55,699 nucleotides of DNA from CALVUJ01 sp045119835 (GTDB lineage Bacteria; Bacillota_I; Bacilli_A; RFN20; DUOF01): positions 1-55,699 of the forward strand of contig JBGVED010000012.1 of the NCBI GenBank assembly GCA_045119835.1. The letters are read 5' to 3'. Below, one piece after another: positions 38,801 through 48,900 of this stretch. Within the stretch, counting starts at the first letter, position 1, and each line of letters opens with the position of its first letter. A program made the position numbers and the translations under genes. The notes beneath the pieces are model-generated. The model was not told where the DNA came from and ran no database searches. It saw only the letters and a program-made list of their open reading frames with translations.

Positions 38801-39730
38801 TTGATAGTTACCAACTTTGAAGTTATTACCAAATGTTTCAGTAGTAATTTGATGAACTTTAAAGTTATAAGCTACAGTTGTTGGAATAACTATTTTTAAA
38901 GTTTTTGATATTCTTGATGTTGAAGCTGTTGTATCATAAGCAACAAATATTGTTTCATTTTTTTCAACACACAAATTTGATGCTGTAGGAATACATGTAG
39001 CTCCTTGCTCTACCATATCTATTGGTTGAGAGATAACATAATATACTGCTTTTGTACTAAACGGATTCCTTTCATTTCCATTTACAACTAGATTTCCATC
39101 TACTATCGTTGTTTCAAAAACATTTTCTTTATAGAAGAAGATTCTAAAGAAACTCATTCCATAGTCTCCATTTCTCAGTCTATATGTAATTGTCGCTGTT
39201 AGCTTGCCATCCCCGCCCTCAACAATTTCAACGCTGCCTGTTATATCATTTATAGTTTGGTTTTTAGAACTTGCTACCCACTGATATGAAGATAATCCTG
39301 AAACAGGATCTTTAACAACCTCTTTCCCCCATCTATCGGCATCCGTTGTAGAGCTTGAATCTGTATATTCACTTTCAACAATCATAAATGCAGATATATC
39401 TTTTGGGAAGTTAGTGATTGTAAATTTAATTACTGTTTCACTATCTTTACCATTTCCTTGAATGAATGTTAATGAATCACCATTTGTTGTCGTTAGATCA
39501 ATTGATTTAAAATTCTTTTCGCCTTCCTCAATACCACCAGTACCATCTTTATCAAACATTGTACCTGTAATAGTAACTCCAACATTTGCTTCCTCTACGG
39601 CTGATACTTTAGTAAAATTAAACGTAAATAGTGTAAATGCCAATATTAAAACAAAGCCAACAAAAAGTTCTTTGGCCCAGTTCAATTTCTTCATTTTCAA
39701 ACTATCGTTAAGAGCACTTTTATATTTCAT
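26837..39730 (-). CDS. Giant surface protein 2 (4297 residues) with about 12 MBG domains
   Basis: ATG 39730 is chosen because a perfect AAGGAGG lies 9 bases upstream and it gives a proper signal sequence (hydrophobic 18-42, VSA cleavage region); an upstream extension to 39883 has no signal character. Order: beta module with IVESEY (about 85-200); cysteine-bearing Ig-like modules; a dozen MBG-type domains (about 985-3390); Ig-like modules near 3400, 3640 and 3933, one holding an Asp-box-like SRDNGITW; a juxtamembrane domain; one membrane helix (about 4268-4290) and a short SKKRK tail. No LPXTG motif. Cysteines occur in close pairs in most modules. It aligns module by module with giant protein 3, so the two arose by duplication. 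Likely an extracellular fibre or adhesin; binding target not inferable. Confidence 0.9.
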   Translation of the reverse strand: MKYKSALNDSLKMKKLNWAKELFVGFVLILAFTLFTFNFTKVSAVEEANVGVTITGTMFDKDGTGGIEEGEKNFKSIDLTTTNGDSLTFIQGNGKDSETVIKFTITNFPKDISAFMIVESEYTDSSSTTDADRWGKEVVKDPVSGLSSYQWVASSKNQTINDITGSVEIVEGGDGKLTATITYRLRNGDYGMSFFRIFFYKENVFETTIVDGNLVVNGNERNPFSTKAVYYVISQPIDMVEQGATCIPTASNLCVEKNETIFVAYDTTASTSRISKTLKIVIPTTVAYNFKVHQITTETFGNNFKVGNYQDVVDNSTVYAINYFDEAANGDVTPATTVTASTKTYMYTNFKDPISGSDSKARTEFFYNDDNDGNYTYFLNNYFAANEIDCIETKVDSIGAYVYYIKDIFGNIKEVKQNVANVKNRAIIVEIQKGNSTDKGYGANETYTNESEKVSLKMTTETHFEYGICLNEKCSDIIDLGADQVALVRYWRVNVKIENDIDIDAYDAVKNTGNNYGAETNRSGDSIYLYCNASLSQNVNCSGVTIQEYYAEMKNLESGFGVAGFGVDGDAANVFSMYVGVNGRYRFYVEDKFGNNTWGIGGDLLQEEYRNPRVEIYGIDKKAPEITFGHETINAATTLKSFEINSYEYYKALGITGDENAERSYEYDGRVDVQTETAKIIDEKIYYPYNRDGGRNIDKAFTDADAITLSKVIVKEYANYYDTTKADSLFSTYLGATNLYSVEGFDNSIATILTNLKNNSNGLKLVNGNFVFKEINYYHFDGASTVCEQIQDLGTDYAGYTNKLDCVNYYLDHGVDFIVEFKAEDIVGNIGSARIYVDVIDTTVSGFRLHYTTGEGGTEVVDQTKLVKGSNIGTKCRMEIGQEIGNGKNQTIVNILNCYNIDLNNTLSADNKYNFEDNVYDAAVKDGLQFANTINDISHVKLYFESDFLDANNEVQWIDLSSSTFVPNKTGYYDVKIVITDEAGNTLTLLVSYYVDKKIVLIEPKANEKYYGSDDVTFEYCVYIYDDSGTNSEIRFSENPYANDGEIFVEAYCTTNGEGSVDDKKKVFQLNTNSDFKGALSRLESSWYNKEKEIYADEDETIGVENNYVGLYEIILGTLNIVLNDDPTQQDDDYIVKIHPFYRNDENRLDGSDNSINSTNIFTDDDNLAESNVKFTIKQVVIQVTASGASKYYGSKDVGSDKYNNDSSNDYLNGIASVTGLMNDIADGGQYKDTSSVILGVLRRQIGEDVGLYKICNYRGKTNNDNKLETINNMYLNCEDTINMSDTVVFSDPATYEYNNGILVLNDDYIKSRALYIETNKTASGKTMNVTTDARNNNFANYVIDYIGANYIIDSIDLVIQAAPGQRREYNHNDVPEPNPWEIILYGLKEFARTQDNTFNGYTKNSDVYTSGDNDSSDVALLPANTSETRDSWKLVHTDTNTGEEVVLTGLKTNETYSLLRNTDANSIAGSAKLYREDGNNGGWYLYKSLAKDANVGVSASTTELSEIAVITNGNKHCTYDETGHIITGVDGQTSYCKNYDLIFNPYYTNSDGYTYQTKTEDHEATSQIVTGTTSKDVYMDFVYQSNGEACIDSDVYETCYDENDEEKIYKISFQIYRREIILEFNSALETITYPENWNIQYGKRYNFYKTNLFDRIKNEHQPEGYIFLCYQDKDSMVKADLNDNGGNGGCTNNPNYGLTAGDSWENVGLTFKMHDLVSGQTNGYYADSDKAIPAGAYYIYSDINEGQKRNYKYEYLGGTLTIKSLPVQVVITSYTKEYGDKYYSGYGTNNQYNSFASFADSCLSDYDFLKGATTLVDTRCSNTATDFENSEKNIYGFRVEGLDFKDTIKDNFAGRPLRSRNGSNEHDEYGLQEKAGTHTISKGTVSTIQYNLFVVDNACTVDDYNTDSSSCVVLKNVNINNYVIEEETREYKFNLVGEEDPIVSTMTFTVPLTINGYVYITPAKLTITVAPNQAKMYGCAYNTYKTKSDIDTLLGEYDYDDGYGSNCVETDGDYYDLGYKYTVSGDKDYQIARNGFNYTSSDSYEVIGTSRPTILAYGVKSSALNAGTLYRIPWAEYFSGEGGSAQGIKMSSYVTASISAQKGISKTYQAQNVGKYVITLGDVDATENLSGGALYNNACDVNNNPGSGTAYSFACKNYVIDYYGTNVFELKTDNSNADDEQAQKYLTELGAFPEELTFEIVKRKVYVYTNYDQKIYGEADMYSNPPSNEAIFMCGDHNMDTFINDDDYVEVNGTKINKDVYYGFCSQAQVDANTDTDANTSSLINYGLTRYYTKYNSLAKAPWNALGDRDDVQSDVLSGKISRKGMGGATPTTDDIRGYYDYAYQTHGGTVALTNSYGDLNYTVNFYNESGDAVQVDGTTTTTYNGEEKEVKYEIVFRQIKVAFVSFSKIYGDEDDVADYNILVCSPNENFDFENMLCVDKEGVVRDDHGLSDNHQNIYMNSGILNQESFKEEFIVRFVRVLGENVSCETVIDKSSNVGVRLENGFFFGDGSNEDGNEFTKTLTCKTITLKKEDNSTYDKTVYETLAYIDQSDNAKPGYNYQISYETGYVNITPRKIIITPDDNQGFVYGNYHDVLIPTITYKDSVDSTSGANATYGLVHGSGEDGVCLRNINYYNNDLDNIKNKENGDCFNVNDRIDEYDSKTNKSTSSYNNALVDYDKGLNGLTVKNFVFGDNYSSETDEGRSALNRVISNTKSRYNRNVGIYTITLGDLKDQTGNYDIKLDDSKEYKYTISKANTTVTPDAKSSETTINGTSQDGQYKIYGERDKELTFSVKTSYTVASNYFAKYNSNIISVESGGTVVLLNALKRYVQNGNNFVEDAAGTYIELKYGDVVLLDGFAYGENGGTATNLNYGKSQVPTKNGNEDISVSQALPQSSGVEIRFYDKFGANLPAGLGLNNGLLSYGSTSRILLGYLYVENYAQGAGTYNIVSGMYAAVNQWGNQNYNLNVIETIKYTIIPRPIGVDVENIEKTYGQSTDVISCDGDSVECALEANVLKGSNKYLKNNYTITSFAGDTDITSIINNYTVDGVSYNNGTLYLQNGGYATGIGTASVINGITYYYTASGSMDDGYTSDLGVYVGRDEKNINADNCLYNGDRYGLCEDVGVYHLRLYGYSTTIDNITKDNYANLMRAKATYTLDSTISKYYYNEYFGYNPNYFVVVIDSNGSVITSNNIFATNHQSTTREAAEGSKEYDKMLKPTATLTIKQKEVAIAVNTKYFSEGGEIYYVSQNTQAPSLPTIDNEIDLNYNLFKGIGVTANRKDAVYGNSSYGKVVWGTQPTPVRTGDKLVGGVAYCNKIINDYDSIWSSGITTSYCDSELVTETSKVLTNKTGFVPIVRNDLVITHANGTTGSNLYEVTNYSVTFYPGALRIEEDGKRPVVDVNRSDIYIEASAVGDYLYECVALKGTTTYSDCTITGLANGISILGKTELVEGEPILDWLDDVSNKALIIRGEAATNGVLPTYPNCAQGEGECTTSYYLERMYGKLKTDFEGIAYNSPKAWNKDAFPFVIENTDEIKNEGPNSIQQMINTLVSWFGVTAYDEGEFRNNQKLDKHFNKYWYIIIEDVGTNGTFHSSKVGNYKVHFYVMDNAGNVSDGNMYDQNGALQTGSNNVGTLHIVDTTKPVVGTINFYNGKVSCVTGIDGKGAIDCSDENNWLVAEDTYIHVSTLLRYNNSGEPAENGAYVDVGDGGLTKYDEIQKYSKTSGGYEKDDYGRYVKIEKGKKATALKTYGWSNSANGIYMTITGGSDNSYTETNIVPNKTDYYSQWDHYYSRDNGITWHLYNRERDGRSSDGNTTIVALNAEGSREILIKAVDNGVKLDSISTAIEASYIIKTYKDNTTNTYIGTEYGTKTYYEFSDSTGTQGGWNLSDASSNDEIMANKLSKLLYGEDSDETGYKYYKDRRIAYLDRTSPTVTLFGEKMYVHEYGCDTLCTVGYKEEYAKANDKANNSTKETAASAITAANPFGFSLVHSEFINNKMHALGENVTIWTNYHDGLSEALSTTATTSSGLGNDSYLMNGVNGETDIRSIGALNRTYIIYSFDESDNMSKADLSEKIPTHTNQDAQDYKDAENNISSIIKNPTTYVEDYSYTIVYIVYDKAGNESVYLSRGVLYVDLVPDIGIVTPQEPGIANVVNQIDDTTYSLTVEQGENVEDVLSSIQLMADDKKQFLTQTIYYNGELVVNDKKYKEDMYGLFTTANPGVYEITYNLRYMHYNKNGESELIESTPIKLTITIEETPPIVSNEKVNNYSYIILLVGALIASLAVCYFNLVSKKRK
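29545..36747 (-). repeat. Twelve MBG-type domains in giant protein 2
   Basis: Start motifs in order: EKYYGSDD, SKYYGSKD, REYNHNDV, IQYGKRYN, KEYGDKYY, AKMYGCAY, QKIYGEAD, SKIYGDED, FVYGNYHD, YKIYGERD, EKTYGQST, DAVYGNSS. Domains are enlarged (150-250 residues instead of about 80) by loop insertions, several holding a cysteine pair, and the last strand often reads C(K/R)NYxI. Confidence 0.75.
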
Positions 39731-39943
39731 ATAAACATTCCTCCTTAAGGGTATAATCATAGACAATAACATTTTATAACAAAAGTCCCTTACAACCAAT
39801 GTTTTAGAACAATTTTTGTCGCATTTTGTGAACAATATGTCAATTTTTTTATCAAATAACAATAAACGGTTTTTTTTTGCCAATTTATATTATTTATAAT
39901 AATATAAAAATATAGATTATGCACTTTTACTTATAAAACAAAA
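39731..39943 (-). promoter_or_regulatory. Regulatory region upstream of giant gene 2
   Basis: About 213 AT-rich bases between a terminator and the giant gene 2 start. On the minus strand it holds a perfect -35 TTGACA (39835-39840) without a good partner, a possible TTTTGT, 17 bases, TATGAT promoter closer to the gene, a run of nine A (39870-39878) and a perfect 8-bp inverted repeat (39887-39894 with 39898-39905). Promoter position is not certain. The strong SD AAGGAGG is at 39740-39746. Confidence 0.4.
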
Positions 39944-39969
39944 AAAGCTAGAGATTTCTCCCTAGCTTT
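39936..39969 (-). terminator. Strong terminator after giant gene 3
   Basis: An 11-bp stem with one G-U pair (39959-39969 with 39944-39954), GAAA tetraloop, then seven or more T on the minus strand, about 20 bases past the TAA of giant gene 3. This argues that giant gene 2 has its own promoter. Confidence 0.85.
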
Positions 39970-39988
39970 AAAACTCAAATTATATTAA

Positions 39989-42900
39989 TTAATTTTCTTG
40001 TTTTTTCTTTACGTTGATATAGACAAATGTTAATCCAATAGCGATTATTCCAACTAATGATATAATTGCAGCTTTATAATCAATAGCGGATTCTTCAACG
40101 CTAGCAACAGTTGGTTTAACTGTTACGTATAATTCTACTGAATTACCTTCAACATATTCCATACCGTCTCTTCTTTGAACACTATAAACAATTCTATAAG
40201 TTCCTGGTACTGTTGTATCTAGGTTGGATAGAGCATTAATATCATACTCTTGTCTAGAAGATACAAGTTGATCGTTATAGTATACTGTTTGTAATATTCG
40301 TTCTCCTGATTTTAAGTTATCACCATCAGTAGCCCCTATACTATATTCACTTAACAATTGTGATAAGTTAGCATTTTGTGGGACTTCGATAGAAGCTGCA
40401 GCTACAGCTCCATTTCCATCTGTGACTCCAATGATTGTTGTAAAGCTTGTTATTAACATTACTTTTCTTACATATGGAGAGGCATTACCTGCAATATCAA
40501 ATGTTCTATAATCAATAGTAAACGTAATATCGTTACCATTGAAATCATAATTGTTATCTCCTGAGCCATTATCTTTATAAACAGATACAATAGCCTCGAT
40601 TGCCTCTTCTATTGAATCGTATTCGCCAGTTATAGATCTTTCATTAGTTAAATCCCAATCTCCTTCTTTAATAACTGTAGCGCTGTAAATAGCTTTAACT
40701 ACATATTTATTAGAATTATTTACTATTCTAAACTTGTAGTATCCTCCATTGTCTCCTTCGGCGAAGAACGGATTATTTTTAATACGTCCACTACCATCAA
40801 CATATGCATAAATATTAATTTGAACATATTTTTCAGCTATATATGTTGCTGTGTTGCCAAAATCTTGATCTACATTTGAACCGACTCCATCAAATGAAGT
40901 AGTTCCAAGTCCTAAACCACTTTGATTTTTTACCGTATTGTTTTGAAGATATTGATTTCTAACAGTAGCATCATTTTGAGCAACAGAAGCTAGTATTGTT
41001 GTTTCATACACTTCTCTATCAGCTAGTGCTGCCATAGGATTGTATATAAACTTATTAGCTGGAGATGCCGCTTGCGCTGCTGCATATATTCTAGTATTAA
41101 TATGACTAGTCATTACATCATAAGCAATTACTGTATCTGTCGCACCTAAATAAACGTACTTACCATCGTTTGTTTTAGGTCTATTTGTAATATCAATATA
41201 CACTCCATTAAACTCAACGTATGTACCAGCAGGATCAAGAACATAAGTTGGTCCAGATTCTTGTCTATATGTCTTTAATCTAGCTATTTCATAGAAATAA
41301 CCATCGTTTGCTTTACCAAATAGCTCAGAGTGATTTGTTTTACAATTTGCGATATTTGCACAACCATATTCATAAATTTCTATATACTTATCGTCTAATT
41401 GGGCACTTGGTAAAATAGTATCTAGATATGCATACTTTCTATCTCTATTTCCATTTTCTGCATAAGTTTCCCATGCAGACATGTTATATAGCATTACTCT
41501 AGGGCCATCAAAATCATTTGATGTTACTGATGTCCAAACAACTTTATTCCAATCAGTACAACTTCCATTAGCAGTGTGATTACAGTATGCGGATGTTGTT
41601 TGATTTTTAACTCTGTGTACTCGATCGTCACTACCATCAGCACCAGCATCTCCATACCAGAAACCTTGGTCTATTGCTTTTATCATAACAAGTCTTTGTC
41701 CATCTTGTTTTAATACTAATTGTCCTTGTGTGAAGTTTCTGTCATATTTACTCCATGTATAGCCATTATCTAATGAATAATAGTGATCCCATTGGGCTAT
41801 ATTAATGTAATCTCCAGTTGAACTATGTACACCTTGCGATGAATATCTATCCATTCCATCAATATTGTACATCTGTCCATCTCTAATCACATATTCTTTC
41901 GCATCATTTTCTATTCTTGCCTTTTTGGAATAGGTATTACCATCAATTTCATAAAGATATACTTGGTGTTCTCCATCTGGAGCTGTAGTTGAGGTACCCG
42001 CTTCATTATAATAAGTGCCGCTCGACAAATTAAAGTAATAACCTTTATATCTTATGATTGTTCCTTCTTTATCTGGTATAAACAATTTTGTTTTTGTTCC
42101 TGTAGTTCCGTTTTGAACCCCATTAGCATCTACCTCTACTATCTTATATTTAGTTAAATTTCCAACATTTACAAAGCTTCCAAATAAGATGTTTGTTCCT
42201 GATGAACTCTTTGTTATAGTATTTAATCCACTTCCGTCAACAGTGTATTTTTGACTATATCTAGATGTAGTGCCATAAGCATTTAAGTATGTAAGCGAGT
42301 TGTCTGCTCCATATATGTTTGTTGTATCGTATGTTACAGTCATGTATACTCCTGTAGAAGTATTTGTCCAACCATAATGCTTAACAGCTTTAGCGTTTGT
42401 TCCTCTTGGTATCTTATAATAAGTTCCAAAAACATTATCTACTTTAAATGTATAAGTATATGCATCATAAGCATATTTAACACTTGTATCAAAATAATCT
42501 GTAGCCCCTAAGCTTCCATCATTTATATTAGCAGATGTTAGCGTATCAATTGGCAAGTAAACATCTTCTGCCACTGTCCAACCTTCTTCTAAATTACAAT
42601 TTTGTCCAGTAACACATTCAACTTTTGCACTATATAAGTTCATAACACCAACTATTGGTGCTGTTGTATCAACAACTCTTAAGGTTACCATTGTTGCTAA
42701 GCTGATATTTCCAGCCATATCTTGAGCGTAAATAAAGATTGAATAATCTCCTGTTTTTCTTTGTTCAAAATCATTTTGTATAGCAATATAGTATCTTTCA
42801 TCATAACGTTTCTTAGTTCCATCTGGATTTGTAACCTCTAAACCATTGTGCATTACTTTTGGATCATATGAAGATATTCCAAACCAACTAATTAAATCAT

Positions 42901-45900
42901 CTAAAGCCTTCTTAGATATTTCTGGTGTAGGATTAGGTGATGTTGGGTTAAGTCCATCCTCTTTATATCTAAAGACGATATTTTGACCACCTTTTTTACA
43001 TGTAATCAAAGTTTTATCTGCATCATCTTTTCTGCTTCCTGTAATGTCAGAACAATAGTTGCTAATCAATGCATCTAAGAATTCCAATTCTGTTCCTGTT
43101 CCATTTATTATAGCTCCATTTGCTTCTTTACTTACAAACTCATTTGTTACATTTATTACTGGAGGAGTTTCATCTAGGTCTATTTGGAATACACCATTTA
43201 CAAAATCAGTAATATAGTTGTGAGCCTCATATAAATCTGCTTTGTTATTTGTTACTAAAGCATTTGTAACTTCATTATTATTAGTGATGTACAATCTATT
43301 TTTTTCTCTTGTGATAATATAATTACCTACTGTATTAGTATCAAAGAAGTTTGCTGAATTCTTGTTATTTATAGTAGTCTCATCATAATAGTGTAAGTTG
43401 CCTCCACAAGTTTTATGTCTTATTTCATCATATGCGTTTGCAGCTGTTAAATCAAATTTTTGAGAACAATAAGCAACTTCTCCATCCATAGCATCCGATG
43501 TTCTAACTTGTAATGGTTGTTCATACCAAGTTATCTTATCGTATGTTGTATGATGTGTGCTAAGATTGTTATCTACTAATGGCAATGATGGAACATCCAT
43601 ATTTGCCTCTATAATATATTTTTGACCAATAGTATTTGAAGATAAGTTATATGTGTTTGCACTAGCTCCTGTTGTTACTATTTGGACATATTCTCCATCT
43701 CCTGTACGCAAGTGTGTTCCTGCGTTATTTTGAATGTATATAGAATTTGTTGAATCATAATTATATCTATTTGTTTCTTGAATTAAGAAGAACTCAAATA
43801 TATCATTTCCAGAACCATCTTCTCCAACTTTAGCTTTAACATGAGTTCCTGTTGCTGATAATTCTTCTGTGTAATCAGCAATTGTTTCAACAACAATTTG
43901 GATATCTCTTTTTCTAATTTTTAAAGCTGCACTTTCCTTTGGTTCAGTTGATGCATCATTTTGTACACCTGTTTTTGCCGCAGCTGCATTGAATACCGCT
44001 GTATCATTCCATACATCATCATCATTAATGTTATTGTGAATAATAGCATAATAGTTAGGATTATATCCCCAATAATTTGAATAATAAGCATTCTCAACAG
44101 ATGTTACTTTTGTTAACGAATTATCTCCTCTATCTCTAAAGTATAAGTAATATTCTCCAACATCCTCACAACCAGCTCTATCAACATTAGCCTTAACTAG
44201 ACATGATTTATCAGCTTTTGCAACGTTCTCAGTTTCATTTCTTATGACTTTTATATCAAGGTGTTCATTTTTCTTTTCTATTGCTCCAGTTGCTGTGTAA
44301 TAAGAAGTAGAAGCATTTACACCTGTTTTTTGTTCAGTTAAATTTGCAATATTTATAGAAGCATTATATGTATCATCTGGCAAGTTCATAGTACTAGTAT
44401 TATATTCAACATTTAAGCTTATATTTGATCCTGTTACTATAGTTTTATTTACTTTCATAGTAGCACCAGATCCTGAAACAGTACCACCCACAATACCATC
44501 TTGAGGTGTTGCTGTACTTACCACTTCAAAGTTGTTTACTAGTAATCCTCCATTATTTGCTAAATCAGTTAATATTCCTTCACCTACTTGACAGTTTGTA
44601 AGATCATCACAACTTACATTATCTGTAGCTTGTCCATATATTTTTGTAATATTATGTATTTTAATATTAACTGGTCTTGGAATCACAGTGAATTTAATTG
44701 CACCACTATTATCATAGTATGTTAAATTATAGTTTTTCTCACCATTTTCATTTTTAGCAATAACAATACCATTTTTAATAGCTTTTTCTCCTACCGTTTG
44801 ATCCCAGTTATCAACATATAAATTACCTATTAGTATTCTACTTGTTGTTACTGTATCGCTATATCTTGTATATTTGTCAAAATGTTGAGCTATAGTAGCA
44901 CCATCACTAGGAGCTTGAGTTGTTGTTACTAAATCAGTCGAACTGTTTCCATATTTTTTGACTGATGCCTTGCTATTACCATAATCCAAATTAGCTGTTA
45001 TAGCCGCTGTATCCATATCATTTTCACTGTAAGCAAATGTATTTAACGTTACTACCCATCCTTTAGCCAAGAAGATATAATCTCCGTTTGCTACTGGAGT
45101 TCCGCCAATAACATTGTATGTATAGCCAGAGAAATTTGTAAAGCATGAAGAGTCATTACAAATTTGAACAATATTAGCTTTATCAACCAATTGATATTGC
45201 GTTCTACCAACTGTATATGTAACAGAAGTTGTAAATTTAATTTCAATATCTGCTTCACCATAAATCTTATATTGTTGGGTTACTGGTGTAACTGTAATTG
45301 CAGCTTTTTCTACTTTAAATACAACATTTTCAGTAAAGTCTGTAATCGCATAAATAGTATTTTCTAGAGATACTTTTAAATAACGTCCATTAGTTGAAGC
45401 GCTGTACTCCCATTTGCTAGTTGTTGTATTATAAACATAAGAATATAATTTTGCCGTATCTAAAAGAGCATATTGGTCTTCTCCATATTTAACATATAAA
45501 GTTCCTGTATAAGTTCCATTTTGTAAATCATCAACAAAATCAGCATATTGTGTTGCTGTTAATACTGCAGAATCATTTTCAGCTGTACGCAATCTACTAT
45601 TGCTTACGTAAACATAGATTTCTTTTGTGGATTTATTTCTTGTATTAGCATTGCTTATGCTTCCTTCTACGATAGTATAATCGCAAACATCTCTATTATA
45701 ATAAGATTCACCTGTTGCATTTGAAGAACATTTTAACGACAAGGCATTTCTAGTAGTAGTTTCTGTTCTTGAGTTTAGATTTGCTGGATTTGCATATGAA
45801 TCGCCATAAACATCATGACTTTGATATGTTACGTTAGTTAAAGCATTATCAACAGATTCATTGTAACTCACTCTAAAGGCAAATAATTTATCTTTTAAAG

Positions 45901-48900
45901 CAACATTTAATGAAGATCCTCCTGCTTTAACATCCATATCTAACACTTCATTTTGAGCATCATTTATACAAATTGTAGATAATCCAGAAATATCAATCAG
46001 ACATCTTGCAGTTTGAATAATTAGGTAGGTTGTTCCATCTATAGCAACAGTCTTTTTGTTTTTACCACTTCCGCTAATTGTAATAGTTGCTTCTAATTCA
46101 TTGTCAGAATTGATAATGCTTAATCCATCTATATGATAAACATTTCCATTTATTTCAAATTTATTGAAACCTTTATAGATTGAATCATGTCCAGATGTTG
46201 CAGTTTCTTTAGTTATAGGAATATACTTACTTGCATCTGCCAACTGATCTTGAGGAACTATGAATAAAGTTCCACCATTTACAAGACCGTCGCCACCCTC
46301 TTCTTTTTCAGTAAATGTAATATTAGGCATAGAACCATTACTAATGTGGTTTCCATACATAAATCCTTGACCTGAATCCGGAGTTATCGTTAAGTTCTTT
46401 GTTTGAATGGTTAATGATCCTGGTATTTCAATTATATTGTAGTTATCTCCAACATATTGTCCATAATATACAGGTGTTGATTGAGGAGCCTCATTTGTAC
46501 AATCATCTACTCCTGTTTGAGTTGCACAAGCTGTTAAAGTATACATACCAGCAACTTCTCCACTTGTTCTTCTAAAGTAAATACCAAAGCTTCTCATTGT
46601 TCCTGTATTTCCTGGGCTACCATTAAAGATGAATTGTCCTACAGAGCCGTTATTTTTGATTTGATTTTGGTTCATAACAGTATTGCTGTTAGTTAAGAAT
46701 ATACCTTTATCTGTTGCACTTAAACCATATCCTGGTTCACCATCAGTATTTTTACAACTAATAGTAGTTCCATTTGCTATATATCCTTCATTATTAGCAC
46801 ATATAGCTACTAAGAAATCATTATAGTTATCAGCTTCACCATATGTTTTTACTGTATCTACTGCATACAAATAAATTGTTCTTTTAATAATTTCAAAATA
46901 AACTTCTCTTGTTCCAACTGCAAAATCTTCAAATCCTGAAAGCGATGCTTGACTATCACTAACTTTTTTAGTCCATTTAAACTCATTATATTGATCTTTG
47001 AATAGGCCATTTGTTCTAGCTGCATCATCCCACCATTTAGTAATTTCTCCATTTCTTCCATCTTTACCATCAATTAAATAGAAACCTAAATGCCAGTATG
47101 AGTATATATTCGAATGATCACTAGCTTGATATTTATTTACTAGAGCAATTGATTTTTCGCTTACCCCTGTAGCAGCACCTCTTGCTGTTACAAAACCAGT
47201 GCTATCGTTAACATAAACTGAGTATCTTACAGATTTTCTATATACACCATAGCCTTCATTTGGATCAACAAAACAATGATTGTCTCCTGGATTACAGCTT
47301 TCATACACATATTTACTTAAATCATCATAAGTATTGCTAGCTGTTAATACGTGCGTTCCATTATAGTTATGTGGAGTCGTTTCGTTTCCTTTAACAACAT
47401 ATTGAATACTATAGTTTTTACCACTAAGGTCATTGTATGTTGTAACGCCAATGAAATCATATGCATATTTTCCTGCTACATCATCTGCTGTTTTATTTCC
47501 TAAACGAGAAACTTTACCTTGTAAAACATCGAATTGAATATCATTGTATCCACTGTAATTACTTCCATTTGCATTATCTTTGTCTGTCCAACTTGTCCAT
47601 GGACTTATTGCTAAGCTATTTTGAACAGCATAGTACATAGAAGTACCTAAAGCAACATATGAATCCGTATCTCCTTCATTATAAGTTGCAGTAAAGTCGC
47701 AATATCCTCTACCTGTTGTTTGACTTCCAACATACGCCTCTTTAATTTCTTGGCATGTAATGTATTCAAGCGAATCAGCTTCTCCATATGCTCTAGAATT
47801 ATATTCTGGGTGAACATATACAATACGAGCTGTGATATAGAAGACAACATCTGTTGCAACATTTCCTTTTGTTTTTACTATAGAACCACTATTATCAATA
47901 TTAGCGTTTGTTGCTACTATTGAAGTTCCTGATGCTGGTTTTACAATACTATAAGGAACAAAACTTCCGTCTACGAATACATATAAGTTTTCTGTAGATG
48001 TAGTTATATTGACTCCACTAACATTTTTATACATATCTGCTATATCAAGTTTGTATCTAGTTAATGTAGAATCCAACTTCCTATGTTCATATATTTGAAC
48101 ATATGTATTAGAATTTGTTAATCCTGTATCAGAAGAAGTAACAGGAGAATAAACGCCGCTACTTTCTTTATATTTTTTAAGACTTGTTAATTGAACATAT
48201 TCTCCATTAATATAAACATAATCACCAGCATTATCTTGCTTATATGGATAATTTGAATTTGCTACAAATTTAGATGCTGCAGATAAGTCAACATAATTTG
48301 TTTTACCATCACTAGCATTTACAACTTTCAAGTAGCTTCCTGTATCACTTTGAGTATACACACCACTAGCTAAATTATATCTAAGAGCCTTAATTTCCGT
48401 AGAATTTATCTTCTTATATTCTCCATCTAAATTAATATAACATTCTTCTCCACAACTCGCTGACTCAATATATTGTCTTTGTTTAGAGAATCTTCTACTA
48501 GTTAAATCAGAAATTGACACATAACTACTAATCAAAATATATTCTCCTGAAGGATTAGATTCATAAACTTTAGTTGAAGAATTGTAGTTATATCTACCTA
48601 AATCAGCAATTTTAACATATTTTCCATCAACTATAACATATTGATTTTCATATGCTGTAGTTGTATCTGTTTGATATTTTAGTTCGTAAAGAATAAGTGA
48701 ACCTACAGCAACATTAGTTGTGTCTGTATATGAGTGTGAAGTTTGTGTTTCTGTTGCGCTTTCACCATAATAATTTATATTATAATTTCTACATGGTTTT
48801 CCATTTGCACCTAATCCAATTATAGGATTATTGTAAGCATCACACATTTGACCATTAACATTAGGTTTAGCGTTGAAATCACCTAATGAAATAGTATATT

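Noticed and set aside
39731..39883. N-terminal extension of giant protein 2 upstream of 39730
   Set aside because: The extension would run through the AAGGAGG ribosome site and gives a Lys/Cys-rich segment before the signal sequence; ATG 39730 has ideal spacing.
46858..47862. Minus-strand overlapping frames at 46858-47073 and 47647-47862
   Set aside because: Out-of-frame readings within giant gene 3 with Met/Leu/Gln-rich sequence and no start signals.
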